A stretch of 64,000 nucleotides of DNA, from the NCBI RefSeq assembly GCF_019649055.1, contig NW_026570239.1, positions 620,001-684,000 on the forward strand, written 5' to 3'. A program made the position numbers and the translations under genes. The notes under the pieces were generated by a model that saw nothing but the letters and a program-made list of their open reading frames with translations, ran no database searches and had not been told where the DNA came from. The DNA is from Paramacrobiotus metropolitanus. Taxonomy: Eukaryota > Tardigrada > Eutardigrada > Parachela > Macrobiotidae. Shown here piece by piece: positions 54,501 to 64,000 of the stretch (the stretch's first letter is position 1; the number at the start of each line of letters is the position of its first letter).

Positions 54501-57500
54501 CGCAGACGAACTCCTTGACGCAGTATCAGAGAACAAGTACTATTTCACCTTCGATTGTTCGTCTGGGTTTTGGCAGATTCCCATGCATCCTGATTCAGTG
54601 GAAAAAACGGCATTTACAACCCAAGACGGATTGTACGAGTTCGTGCGAATGCCTTTCGGCGTTTGCAACGGACCCGCTACTTTCCAAGCAGCCATGGACA
54701 AAACGTTAGCCAGAGTACGTCATTTAGGTATCTTCGCGTACCTAGACGACATCATTGTGGCAGCTAAAACCTTTGCAGAGGCATTGATGAAAGTCAGAGC
54801 ATTTCGAGTGTCTCGGGAAACTGGATTCACTTTGAAGCCATCAAAATGCCACATTGCTAAGAACTCCATTTCTTGGTCATATTGTCAGTGAAAAAGGCAT
54901 AACTACAGATCCTGGCAAAATCACAGCTATTCAGAACTACCTCAGCCCACTAACGAGAGAGATGCGCTCTTTTCTCGGATTCAGGAATTTGGAAGGATAC
55001 TTTGAAATCTTCTGCGAAAACAGGATCCAGAGAATGAATTTGAAGCCATTAAACATTGTTAGCTTTGCCCAGAAAACAGGCATCATCATTATCTTTGGAG
55101 CCGTCTTCATGGTCAAGCCAGTGCAGTAGCAGTCATATAAAAGGCCAGATACGCCACTAACTGGAGTCCAGCAAATTCCAGGCATTTGGTACCAGGTTTT
55201 GTGAACTACAGTTGAACAACCACCAAGAAAATTATCTTCAAGTACTAACAACCACTCCTGATTCAGATTTACATGGATTGTACGAGTTGCGAATGCCTTT
55301 CGTTTTTCAAGCAGCCATGGACAACTAGTCATTTAGGTAAGCGTACCTAGACGACATCATTGTGGCAGCTAAAACCTTTGCAGAGGCATTGATGAAAGTC
55401 AGAGCATTGTTCGAGTGTCTCCGGGAAACTGGATTCACTTTGAAGCCATCAAAATGCCACATTGCTAAGCCAGAACTCCATTTCCTTGGTCATATTGTCA
55501 GTGAAAAAGGCATAACTACAGATCCTGGCAAAATCACAGCTATTCAGAACTACCCTCAGCCCACTAACGAGAGAGAGATGCGCTCTTTTCTCGGTTTAGC
55601 CAACTACTCCAGGAAGTTTGTGAAGGGATACGCCTCCCTAACACAACACCTGTACAATCTTCTGTCGAAAGACAAGGATGTAGCCAGAGACTGGAAGCCA
55701 GAACACACCGCTGAATTTGAAGCCATTAAACAGGCACTCACAACCACCCCAGTGTTAGCCAGATTTGACCCAGCAAAACAGGCAGTCATCAAATGCGATG
55801 CATCGACAGTAGGCATTGGAGCCGTCCTTCAACAGGATGGACATCCAGTTGCATATGCCAGTCGTTTACTGACAGACGCAGAGACCAGATACGCCATTAC
55901 TGAACTTGAGTGTTTGGCAGTGGTGTATGCGATCTCGAAATTCAGGCATTTCATCGAATTCGGTGAATTCACAGTTCGGACAGACCACCAGGCATTAGCA
56001 AACCTTATCCGTTCAGCCAGTAACCGACAAGGCATGAATCCACGCCTAACTCGTTGGGCATTGCAACTAGGCAGTCACCACATCAACATTGAATATAAGC
56101 CAGGGCGTTTTTGCCACAACGCAGATGCGCTAAGCCGACATCCCGTCGATCTAGCGATACCAGAAGAAGAGTGGGATGACCACTTCAGCACGCCAGTTGT
56201 ACGAATGGTTACAGTCAGCCATGCCAGTGACTTTCAGGAAGCCGCCAGTGTTGGGTTGGTACGTGTTACTGATCCACACTACGCCATTGGTATAGGCAGT
56301 GAAACAGACGTCGATATCAGTACTACTACTGTATCAGAAGCCAGTCAGACTCAGAACACTCAGCCAGTCAAAATCGCACAGCCAGTAGCTGACGAGGATG
56401 ATGAAGGAAACTTCAACTTCCTTCGCAGCGAACAACTTAACGATCCAGCTCTAGAGAAGATCATTCTCTACCTGGAAGACAAGTCAGAAAGCCAGGAACT
56501 CCAAACCAATTACCGCCAGTTTGAACTACACCATGGTGTCTTGTACCGTCGCAGTGAGAAGGACGATCGTCTTAACCGTCGATTTGTCGTTCCCAGGCAC
56601 TGGAGAGTTGACATCATGCGCGCTTTGCATGATTCTCCAGCAGGCGGTCACCTAGGCATTCAGAAAACCAGCCATGTCATTTCAGCCAGATATTTTTGGG
56701 AAAATATGACCAGTGACATCTATCAGTACATTAAGCAGTGTCAGAAATGCCAGTTTCGTAAAGTGCCACGCAAGGCACTCCCAGGCAAACTTCAGCAAGT
56801 TAAAACTGGTGAGCCATTCTTCCGTATTCAGGTGGATCTCAAAGGTCCACTGAAAGTCAGCAGAAAAGGTAACAACACTATCGCAGTTGCGATTGATCAG
56901 TTAACCAAGTTCGTTATTGCCAAAGCCATCCCCGACCAAAAGGCAGAAACCGTAGCAGATTTCCTTTTGCACGATGTGATATTGCCGTATGGCGCACCTT
57001 TTATCATTAACACCGATAGAGGCAGTCATTTTCTGAATGACCTCATCAACGCCATCACAAAAAAGCTGAAAATCAAGCATCATTTTGGTACGGCATACCA
57101 CCCACAAGGCAGAGGACTTGTTGAAAGACAGATGCAGTGGATAGGCGACGGTCTATCCATGCTTGCAGGCAGAGCCAATGAGAAGCGTTGGGATGAATTT
57201 CTTCCGTTTCTTGTTGCAGCGTACAATCGTACTGTTCAGAAAACCATCAGGCATTCACCCTTTTACATGTTGTACGCCAGAGAACAGTCACTCCCAGGTG
57301 ACACCATCACTCAGACCAACTTACCAGATGATTATGACAGCATTGACGACTACTTGGAGAAATTCAAGTACCGTTTGAATGTTGCTCATGACGCAGCCAG
57401 AGCATACATCGACGAAGACTTTCAGCGAAAGGCAGAAACTTATAATCAGAAGAAAGGAAAGCCAGATTTTACTGTAGGCAGTCTAGTAAACCTCAGGCAG

Positions 57501-58247
57501 GAACAGAAGAAAGGCGAATGTAAGGACCTTCGTTTTAAATACGACGGCCCTTTCGAAGTCGTCAAATTTCCATCAGAAAACGAAGTAGCCATTATTCGAC
57601 GTGATTACCCGTATGATTCAGATGTCGTCGCTATCGATCGTCTGAAGTCGTACACGCCAGAAAACCCGGAGTTCAGTAAGCCAATTAAAACCCGAATTAT
57701 CCTCAGTGATATCGATAACGCGAAACAACTGAAGGCATCTAAAAGCAAGCGTGATAAAAATAAACAGCCAATTTCACCCAGTAAGCCGTCAACCGGACTG
57801 TTAAAAGTCAAGTTGAAGGTTCCGAAGAAGCCAGATGAAAACGTCAGTCCAACTGTTAAATCTGCAGATTACACTGCAGATCAATCAGCCAGTGACTACA
57901 GTACTGATTCGGGACTTACAGCCCAAACCAGTACGAGCTCCGAAGCCAAATCAACCAGTGGAGAGTCGTCTCCACAGCCAGCAGTTAAACCCAGAAAATC
58001 TTCGAATCGAAAATCGAAGAGAGCCAGTCCTGAAACAGATTCATCAGGGTCGTCTAGCGATTCTGATGGAACTTGGACAATTACAGCCAACAGCAAAGGC
58101 AAAGTCAAAATCAAACGGCATCGTCAGACGCCGAATGATCTTTTGACTCAACCCCTTGATTCAGAAACCGATGCAGAGGACGCAGATCTCATTGAGAAAC
58201 TCACTCGTCCAAAGCGTCGTAAACCACGTTTTCCTAAAGCCAGTTAA
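51488..58247 (+). CDS. pol: Ty3-type pol polyprotein: protease, RT, RNase H, integrase
   Basis: Read by -1 frameshift from gag. Protease: 'ALVDTGAETSLVSDQL' (about 51910-51960). A long KP-rich linker follows. A one-base lesion lies between about 52590 and 52640, where the frame moves from one open piece (51488-52648) to the next (52561-54891). RT: 'FPVVLASKKNPDGS', 'TRFCVNYIKLN', 'MPFGVCNGPATFQ', catalytic 'FAYLDDIIVAAK' (54735-54770). A 605-bp extra stretch (54741-55345) follows; without it the frame continues unbroken into 55362-58247. RNase H: 'KCDASTVGIGAVLQ', 'ELECLAVVYAISKFRHF', 'TDHQALANL'. Integrase: 'HDSPAGGHLG' and 'CQKCQ' zinc site, Asp in 'QVDLKGPL', Asp in 'NTDRGSHF', Glu in 'GLVERQMQ', then a 'YDGPFEVVKF' GPY/F-type module and an acidic-basic tail. 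All catalytic residues are present. Confidence 0.9.
54741..55345 (+). repeat. 605-bp partial duplication with many small deletions, inside RT
   Basis: 54741-54795 and 55346-55400 are the same sequence. Between them, 54800-54890 and on to about 55130 follow the downstream RT/RNase H sequence but with many pieces of 1-80 bases missing; about 55140-55345 follows upstream RT sequence, again with pieces missing. Removing 605 bp restores one reading frame exactly. Confidence 0.8.
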
Positions 58248-59624
58248 TCAGTTACCGACCTAATCAGAACTCCATAGACTGCATTGAACAGCGGAAAAAT
58301 AACAAACTGCATGGTAGCTATGCAGTCTAGCCAGTCCACTCATGTAAACAGCCAGTTCCATTAATTCCCGCATTTTAGGGAATTTTGAATTCTTGTTTCT
58401 AAGCCAAATCACTAATCCGTGTTTTGTCAGTACGTGTAGCCAGTTAACCGAAATATTGTTAATTCAGTATTTCACCCAGTTCTACTTACTTACCGTTTAG
58501 CCAGTTATCCAATTTGTTTGTAATTCGCTATTAATTTAGTGAATTATTAACAAATTTAGCCATTTCTTTCAGCCATCACTACTTGCCAGCCCTATTGTAT
58601 TTGTGCATTCTTCAGACCAATCCTCAAGATACATTGCAATACATTGCATGTGTAATGTAACGTAATACATTGCACGCATACATTGCATGATAGCCAGTGT
58701 AACAATTTTTCAACACAGCCAGTTCTACAGTTTGCGATCAAGAAGTGAATTTAGTACCGGCAACGAATTGAGGGATTCGCGGCAGGCGCTTGTCACTTCT
58801 TCAGGCAGTAACTCCAATCAGTCTAATACAGCCATTAAAACCTTGTGAGCGGATACGGCTCACAGGGATGAGCAGATGGATTCTCCATGAGCAGATACGG
58901 CTCATGTGAGGGGATGGACCATGGAAAGGATGAACTGGATTCCCCCATGGACCACCGGTATTTTGTTTTTTTTTAATTGCCATAATTCCTGTTTTTGGTA
59001 AATTAATTTAATTTCCTTTCATTTCGATGGATTTTTCTTTTTATTAATTTTAAGGCAATAAGCCAAATTTTCCAGCCCTTAAGGCCATGTGTGTACTTTC
59101 CTTGTTTTCATTGTAAGACACAGGAAGCCATTCTTATGATCATAAACTAACCATACACAACTTCTTCTTGTGTAAGCCAATCGTACTTTGATCAGTTCTA
59201 CCAGTTATAACCAGTCTTTACCGTTTCGCCATGGTAAATTATGAGCCAAAACTACTCCTAACAAAGGCAAACCAGAGGCAAGATACGCGCTCAATACTCA
59301 AGCGGTGGTGAACGGTCGAGAAGTGGTTGAGTTTGAGAATCAATGTGATTTCGGTAACACCGGTTTGCGAGTTGCGAGTGTTGCGAGGAAACGTGAGCGA
59401 CTTCTGGTGTCAGCCAGTCCTACAGGCAGTGTGTTGATTTCGTTATGGCATAAACTGCACTGGGCAGCGCAATGGCGGAATAGCATACGAACAACTTTCA
59501 GACCTACTCAGGACACCACGGGGAAGCAATATCGGTATCTCGTACTCTTGCGTTTCTCGTATTACCAGTGCAATGCCGGGAGATCAGCGGGCCTCGCGAG
59601 ACCTCGGCACCCCACCCAGTGGCA
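58248..59624. other. 3' untranslated region of the plus-strand Ty3 element
   Basis: No coding region. Contains tandem-like ATACATTGCA repeats at about 58630-58690 and a direct repeat of TGAGC.GATACGGCTCA at 58845-58900. The GCCA/CCAG richness of the element continues. Confidence 0.6.
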
Positions 59625-60089
59625 TGAGAGAGACTCCGTCAGGATAGTCAGGCTATGGACGCCTTTGTACTATCGGGAGTGTACGCGTGAGCCAGCACTA
59701 TATCGTCAGGCAGTACTATCGTATAGAGCCATTCTCACTGTTATACGGCATTGCGAGCCATAGCACGGCAGCGTATGTGCTCGTACGAGTTTACTCGTGC
59801 AATGCACTACGTACAACTCGTACGTCAGCCATTCTCATTGCAGGCATAGTACTTTGCAGCATAGCCAGCACAGACTGTTCATTCAGTCTGCACAGCCAGT
59901 CGGAGATTATGTGATTTCATGCCAGCCAGATTTCCCTGTGTCATAGTGTGATTGATGTTGTATATTTTTTGGTGATTTTGTGGTGATGGGAAGCCAGTAA
60001 ATACCAGTACTTACGTCTTCCCGTTTCTCCTGTATTTCCGATGTAGATATAGGGAGTAGGCCCTCACGTAGATCACGGCCTACATTGCA
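59625..60089 (+). repeat. 3' LTR of the plus-strand Ty3 element
   Basis: 465 bp, identical by eye to 48627-49091; followed by the GCGC duplication. Confidence 0.95.
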
Positions 60090-60258
60090 GCGCGCCGCTG
60101 GTATGAAAAATCGTTGTGCACTGGTAGATTCACTAGAACAGCAGCCAGCGAGTCTGATTGTTTGGCTTTGATTTACGGCAAGTTGTTACAGAAATGGAAG
60201 GGGATTGAAGCAGTCCCAAAGTCCAGTTGGCTATATATATATACTACTAATACTACCC

Positions 60259-61036
60259 AGGGGCGAATTTAAGAAGGGGGCACGGGGGCACGTGCCCCTC
60301 CCGGAATTTTTCCCGTGCCCCTCCCGGAAAAAGTGGGTACTTCAAAAAAACGAAGGGGGGAGTGTATTGCTTGAAAAATTTTACTAGCTTAGAAAAAACG
60401 GCAGAAATTGCTATTTTTTACTGAATTTCTAGCGATTTGTTCCGTCAAACCGTTTGTTAGCTTCGCGCTCCGCGCGAAAGTGGATCTTTGTTGCACTTTA
60501 ACGATTGTAATTTATAATCATTACGCAAAATTTGGTGTACCGTTCACTGTTTTCCATAAAACCCGTATTTATGGAATACACCTTAATCTTTTATTAATAA
60601 ACCATGTTCCAAAAAGAGCTTTTTCAGGAACTCGAAATAATTTACTATTTTTAATCGAATTTCTAGCAGTTCTAGGAGGAAAATCGTGTGTCGGCTTCGC
60701 GCGAAAATTCACTAGTTTTCTGAACCCTGTACATAAAATATCGCATTGTTTTTTGCCTTTTGACTTCGCTGTAGAAACAATTCAATTATTTTTTTTTTAT
60801 GGAATTTCCAGCAGTTTCTGCAATGTAAACGTTCGCCGGCTTCGCGCTCCGCGCGAAAACGTCCATTTATCATGTACTTTTTGACTTGACATCTGGCTCA
60901 CTGGCTGTACCAACCATTTTGATTCAGGTCGTACTTTATATAAATTTTTAATAAGTTTTGCATTAAGTTATTTTGCTGTCTTTGGGGTTCTTGGGTTCTC
61001 AGTGCCCCTCCCGCCGAAGCGAGTTAAATTCGCCTA
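60259..61036. mobile_element. 0.78-kb inverted-repeat element with internal repeats
   Basis: Tips GGGGCGAATTTAAG and GTTAAATTCGCCTA are near reverse complements, next to GTGCCCCTCCCGG blocks at both ends (60293-60325 and 61001-61014). The interior has three imperfect repeats that share TGAATTTCTAGC and GGCTTCGCGCTCCGCGCGAAA, centred near 60470, 60700 and 60850. It is non-coding; a 158-codon frame across it is not supported. Confidence 0.65.
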
Positions 61037-61124
61037 TGATACTACCTCATTACGGCGACTGTTTTCGTACTTCTCCCGGACCACAACTGCAAATTTAGAT
61101 AACTGTTGAAATTGTAATACGACG

Positions 61125-61859
61125 ATGTGCAGCAACGGAATCCGATCATTTGATTGTTCGATTCCACCGTCTCCTTGTGAGACTTATCCTGCCACTGACA
61201 TCTACCAGTGGAACGCGGTGGATGTGAAGAACAGCGGAGGGCTTCTCGAGCGCGGTCTGGTCATCGGCACCGACCTCGACGGACTGATCGTGGATTTTGG
61301 CGTACCAGGGCGGCGCTCAGAGTTTGTCGAACACAAAAAGGCATTGGCCTGCCTCAGTTCGCAGCTGAATCGTTTCGCCCCTGCCACAGACTGGAACAAG
61401 GAGTACAACCAAGCGTTGACGCGAACTGCGCCACCCGGCGCCTTTGAAGTCCTTATCCGGGAGGCCGCCGACCGCCTGTGGACGTGGTATCCGGCGGTGT
61501 TTGTGGTGCGCCGGATTCTGTGGAATAAATACGCTTTCATTCAAATCAGTATGGGTGGGAGCGTCGTGAATAAATTTGTCAGTCCTATGGTGGTGCGGCT
61601 GGGGCGCCCGGAGAGGCTTTTCAGAACCGTCGGGCCGGAGGATTACGTTATGCGGGAGTGCAGACTGCCATCGGAATATCCTGCGGGACGGCCCATTGAG
61701 CCGGCACTGTGGAGTCTGTGGACGGAAGTACTCATGTCGCTGGGCGCCGGCTACAACGCCTACCCCATCTGCGTACGCACTGAGAAGCTTCTGTATATCC
61801 AGGATAACCGGATTGCGGCGGAAACCACGCCGGTATCAGAGCATCAGGGCAGGGTGTAA
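61125..61859 (+). CDS. F-box-family copy delta, first exon only
   Basis: ATG at 61125 opens 244 codons that match exon A of the family over its whole length: 'MCSNGIRSFDCSIPPSPCE', 'TDIYQWNAVDVKNSGGLLER', 'GLIVDFGVPGRRSEFVE', 'WTWYPAVFVVRRILWNKYAF', 'GRPIEPALWSLW', 'YPICVRTEKLLYIQDN'. It is closest to gamma. At the end, where the others have 'SEDDL' and a GTACG/GTATG donor, it reads 'SEHQGRV' and stops. I found no exon B, C or D in the 2.1 kb that follows. It is oriented opposite to alpha, beta and gamma. It could be a truncated copy kept as a short gene, or a decaying one; exon A has no frame break. It lacks the F-box-like part. Confidence 0.6.
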   Translation: MCSNGIRSFDCSIPPSPCETYPATDIYQWNAVDVKNSGGLLERGLVIGTDLDGLIVDFGVPGRRSEFVEHKKALACLSSQLNRFAPATDWNKEYNQALTRTAPPGAFEVLIREAADRLWTWYPAVFVVRRILWNKYAFIQISMGGSVVNKFVSPMVVRLGRPERLFRTVGPEDYVMRECRLPSEYPAGRPIEPALWSLWTEVLMSLGAGYNAYPICVRTEKLLYIQDNRIAAETTPVSEHQGRV

Positions 61860-64000
61860 AACCTGGCACTGGCATGTGCCTATAGCGTTGCCACTGGCAT
61901 GGCAAGGGATAAAACCTGGTATGTTATCCCTCTGGCACGCAATAAAATGTGGCGTATGCCGGAAAACTAGAATTATTAAAACTGTAACTTTCAATGCGAT
62001 GTTTTCATCTTGATTTCTTGTAAATAGCTCTACCGCACACTAAAGGATTGTTACAATTTACTAATAGAACAGTATTTTTAAAGAGGGCAATTTTTCACAT
62101 ATCATAATAAAAGAAAAAGATGACGACAGTGTACTCTGTACACAGTGCGACTATATGTACAGTAATGCATTTCCGACAGAAAGGAACCGATAAATAAAAT
62201 AAATAAAAATAAATAAAAATAACGCTGAAATCAAAAATAACGAATAATTTGCACTTTTAGTAAATGTAAAAAAGGTCTCGTACCATACGTCGTACGATTA
62301 TTCGTCCCGAATACGTGATCGAAGTATTTGTATTACTAAAACTGAATTTCTCGGGAGCTGATAAATGTGATAATGCAGTTGTTAAAGTCGATCTCTAACG
62401 ACCGACAAAATAACGATGTTCGACCATGTGCGGCTGATCCCTACTATGTCGACGATCTCCGTGGGGCGGAACGCTGATGGAATGAGGTCTCCCTTTAAAC
62501 ACACACCGCATTAAAGGTCATATACAGGACGGTCAGTTATACAGGCATTGCAGCTATTTTTAATTATTGTACGTTTTTTTTGTACTCGGTAGTATTACTG
62601 TATTCTGTCGAAATTACTACTCTGTTCTATGTATTCTATTGAAATTACTGTATTCTATCGAAAAAATAATTATTGTGTTAAAAACTGTTTACAGATTTTT
62701 TATATTAATCATACAAATTATTAATAATATAGAAAATCTATTTATACAGTATCTTATGCACACACATGAACGATAGTTTCTGAATATGGGTACCATGCAG
62801 GGTTCATCGGCCTATTATTAAGAGCACTTTAAAGATAGTGCGACACCAAAATCATTCGAATTTTTATGTACCGTTGGCCGATGGGCGAGGAGCTGTTCAT
62901 TGCTATTTGCAATACAAAAAAGACTTACAGCCAATTTAAACTCGACTGTTAGCCGATTTACCACTTCCTCGCAAATTTCCTAACCGTACCGATAAAAAAA
63001 TTGCGGTATCCAAGCTTTGAAAAATTGCTTAATAGAATGACCACTGCAAAATTAGGGTGGTTTCTTCGATTAACTGACAGTTTACATGGATTTTGTTTCT
63101 CAATATGTACAAAACGAGCTTCGCTCAACAATTATAATCAAATGAAGAATTTGTACCAATTTACATGAGAAGGGACTGTGTACAATACACTCGTTTACAT
63201 GTATTATTCAAACGGCCACTAATGAGCTATTGAATTAGTTTAAGGCCATGGCTAGTTCGGCTTTATTCATAACAGGCCATTTTGCAGAAGTAAGGCGCTT
63301 TACAGATTGAAGACTGCTCTATCCGATGGTAAAAACATTGAAGTGATAAAAATCCAGGGTTATGAAATATAAATGGTTTTAAGTTAGCTGCCTTAACTGA
63401 GTAACGATGCTAGCAGTGACTGGCCCGGCTCACCATTACGAACGCATATGCAAGTTAGCGCACCTGCGATGAAATCAATGGAGAGCACAGAATCGGGCTA
63501 CGCATCTTTTATTCTACTGCCAGCCATAAAACAGCACTGGTCAGCGGAATCAAAGCAAACACCGAAAGACAATAGATTTTGATCACACTCAAGTGTGGTA
63601 AGAAGCGGGCAATGGCTGTCTGGATAGTCACTATGGTTTGATATGTGTGGTGGGCTGAAACAGTCAACATGCCCATGAGTGATATAAACTTGCATGAACT
63701 TTCGAAGGCTACCGTTCAAATTGCACCAGATAAACTTTGAAAACTAACTCCTAATTCAGGCGATCTAACATAATTTTTAAACTTGATGCATTGGGTGGAA
63801 ATGCCTTAGAAGTATAATTGCGAGAGCGATTTTGAAAAAAATGTTTTAACTCAAGTTATTTACGAAAATCGAAACCCTAAATGTGTTTTTTTAAGTTTGT
63901 GAAGTTTACAAAATTTTTTTCAAAAAAAGCCCTCGCAAGGTGCAGGAGGACTACGTTTACGATTTTCTGGGTGGTCTATCTAAAATTCTGTGGTTGCCTG
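61860..64000. other. right end of window, nothing recognised
   Basis: 61862-61935 has GGCACTGGCATG / CCACTGGCATGGC and GGATAAAACCTGG...TTATCCC, faintly like the foldback tips at 15075-16102. 62190-62222 is an (AAATAA)n microsatellite. 62580-62665 repeats GAAATTACTGTATTCTAT. No gene was recognised on either strand. Confidence 0.4.

Larger units (their letters stand above)
48627..60089 (+). mobile_element. 11.5-kb Ty3-type LTR retrotransposon, recent
   Basis: Two 465-bp LTRs (48627-49091 and 59625-60089), TG...CA termini, read as identical by eye. They are flanked by GCGC on both sides (48623-48626, 60090-60093), a 4-bp target duplication. Order: LTR, primer site, about 1-kb leader, gag (50092-51500), pol through a -1 frameshift (51488-58247), about 1.4 kb of untranslated 3' sequence, LTR. 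The pol is complete for protease, RT, RNase H and integrase if a 605-bp duplicated stretch in RT is ignored. There is no third coding region. Identical LTRs indicate a very recent insertion. The sequence is strikingly rich in GCCA and GGCA in coding and non-coding parts alike. Confidence 0.95.

Noticed and set aside
60408-60884. 158-codon open frame
   Set aside because: Spans three internal repeats of a non-coding inverted-repeat element.

Overview
The window reads as nuclear DNA of an invertebrate animal. It is gene-poor and AT-rich, protein genes have phase-0 introns with GT/AG borders, and most of the length is mobile DNA: two full-length Ty3-type LTR retrotransposons, one short LTR element carrying only gag, reverse-transcriptase pseudogenes, a LINE tail and many palindromic or foldback elements. 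The clustered F-box-like gene family (starting 'QWNAVDV...GLLERGLV', with 'NERPLYRRV', 'NDPRP..RYRGK' motifs) resembles, from memory only, a family expanded in eutardigrades. The tardigrade assignment is an unchecked inference.

Layout. 1-17.5 kb holds no convincing intact gene: a possible receptor exon (79-493), a dead OTU-like protease fragment (1795-2160), interspersed palindromes (1224-1535, 3564-3717), nested inverted-repeat elements (3783-5024), a small possible secreted peptide (7992-8213), fragments of an RT family (6425-6960, 10930-13910), and large foldback elements (15075-16102, 16380-17345). 17.5-37.6 kb is one F-box-like gene copy (alpha, minus strand) broken by a 1.76-kb gag-only LTR element (17652-19412) and by a 15.1-kb Ty3 element (21005-36093). 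38.6-41.2 kb is an apparently intact second copy (beta, four exons, 588 aa predicted). 41.7-43.3 kb is inverted-repeat DNA with a LINE tail and a perfect 70-bp palindrome. 44.5-47.8 kb is an apparently intact third copy (gamma, five exons, 600 aa). 48.6-60.1 kb is a second Ty3 element (plus strand, LTRs that look identical). 60.26-61.04 kb is another inverted-repeat element, followed by a single-exon family copy (delta, plus strand, 61125-61859). The remainder shows nothing recognisable.

How it works together. The two Ty3 elements share a gag-pol design, including a -1 frame relation at the gag/pol border with a slippery heptamer followed by a hairpin. This is very clear in the plus-strand element (51488-51527). 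The 15-kb element carries in addition a roughly 5.2-kb third coding region between pol and its 3' LTR. That region looks unlike env; it includes tandem winged-helix-like repeats and a large protein I cannot assign, and it is the best candidate here for something undescribed. The gag-only element has LTRs, a tRNA-iMet-type primer site, a polypurine tract and a zinc-knuckle gag but no pol, so it must depend on enzymes supplied in trans.
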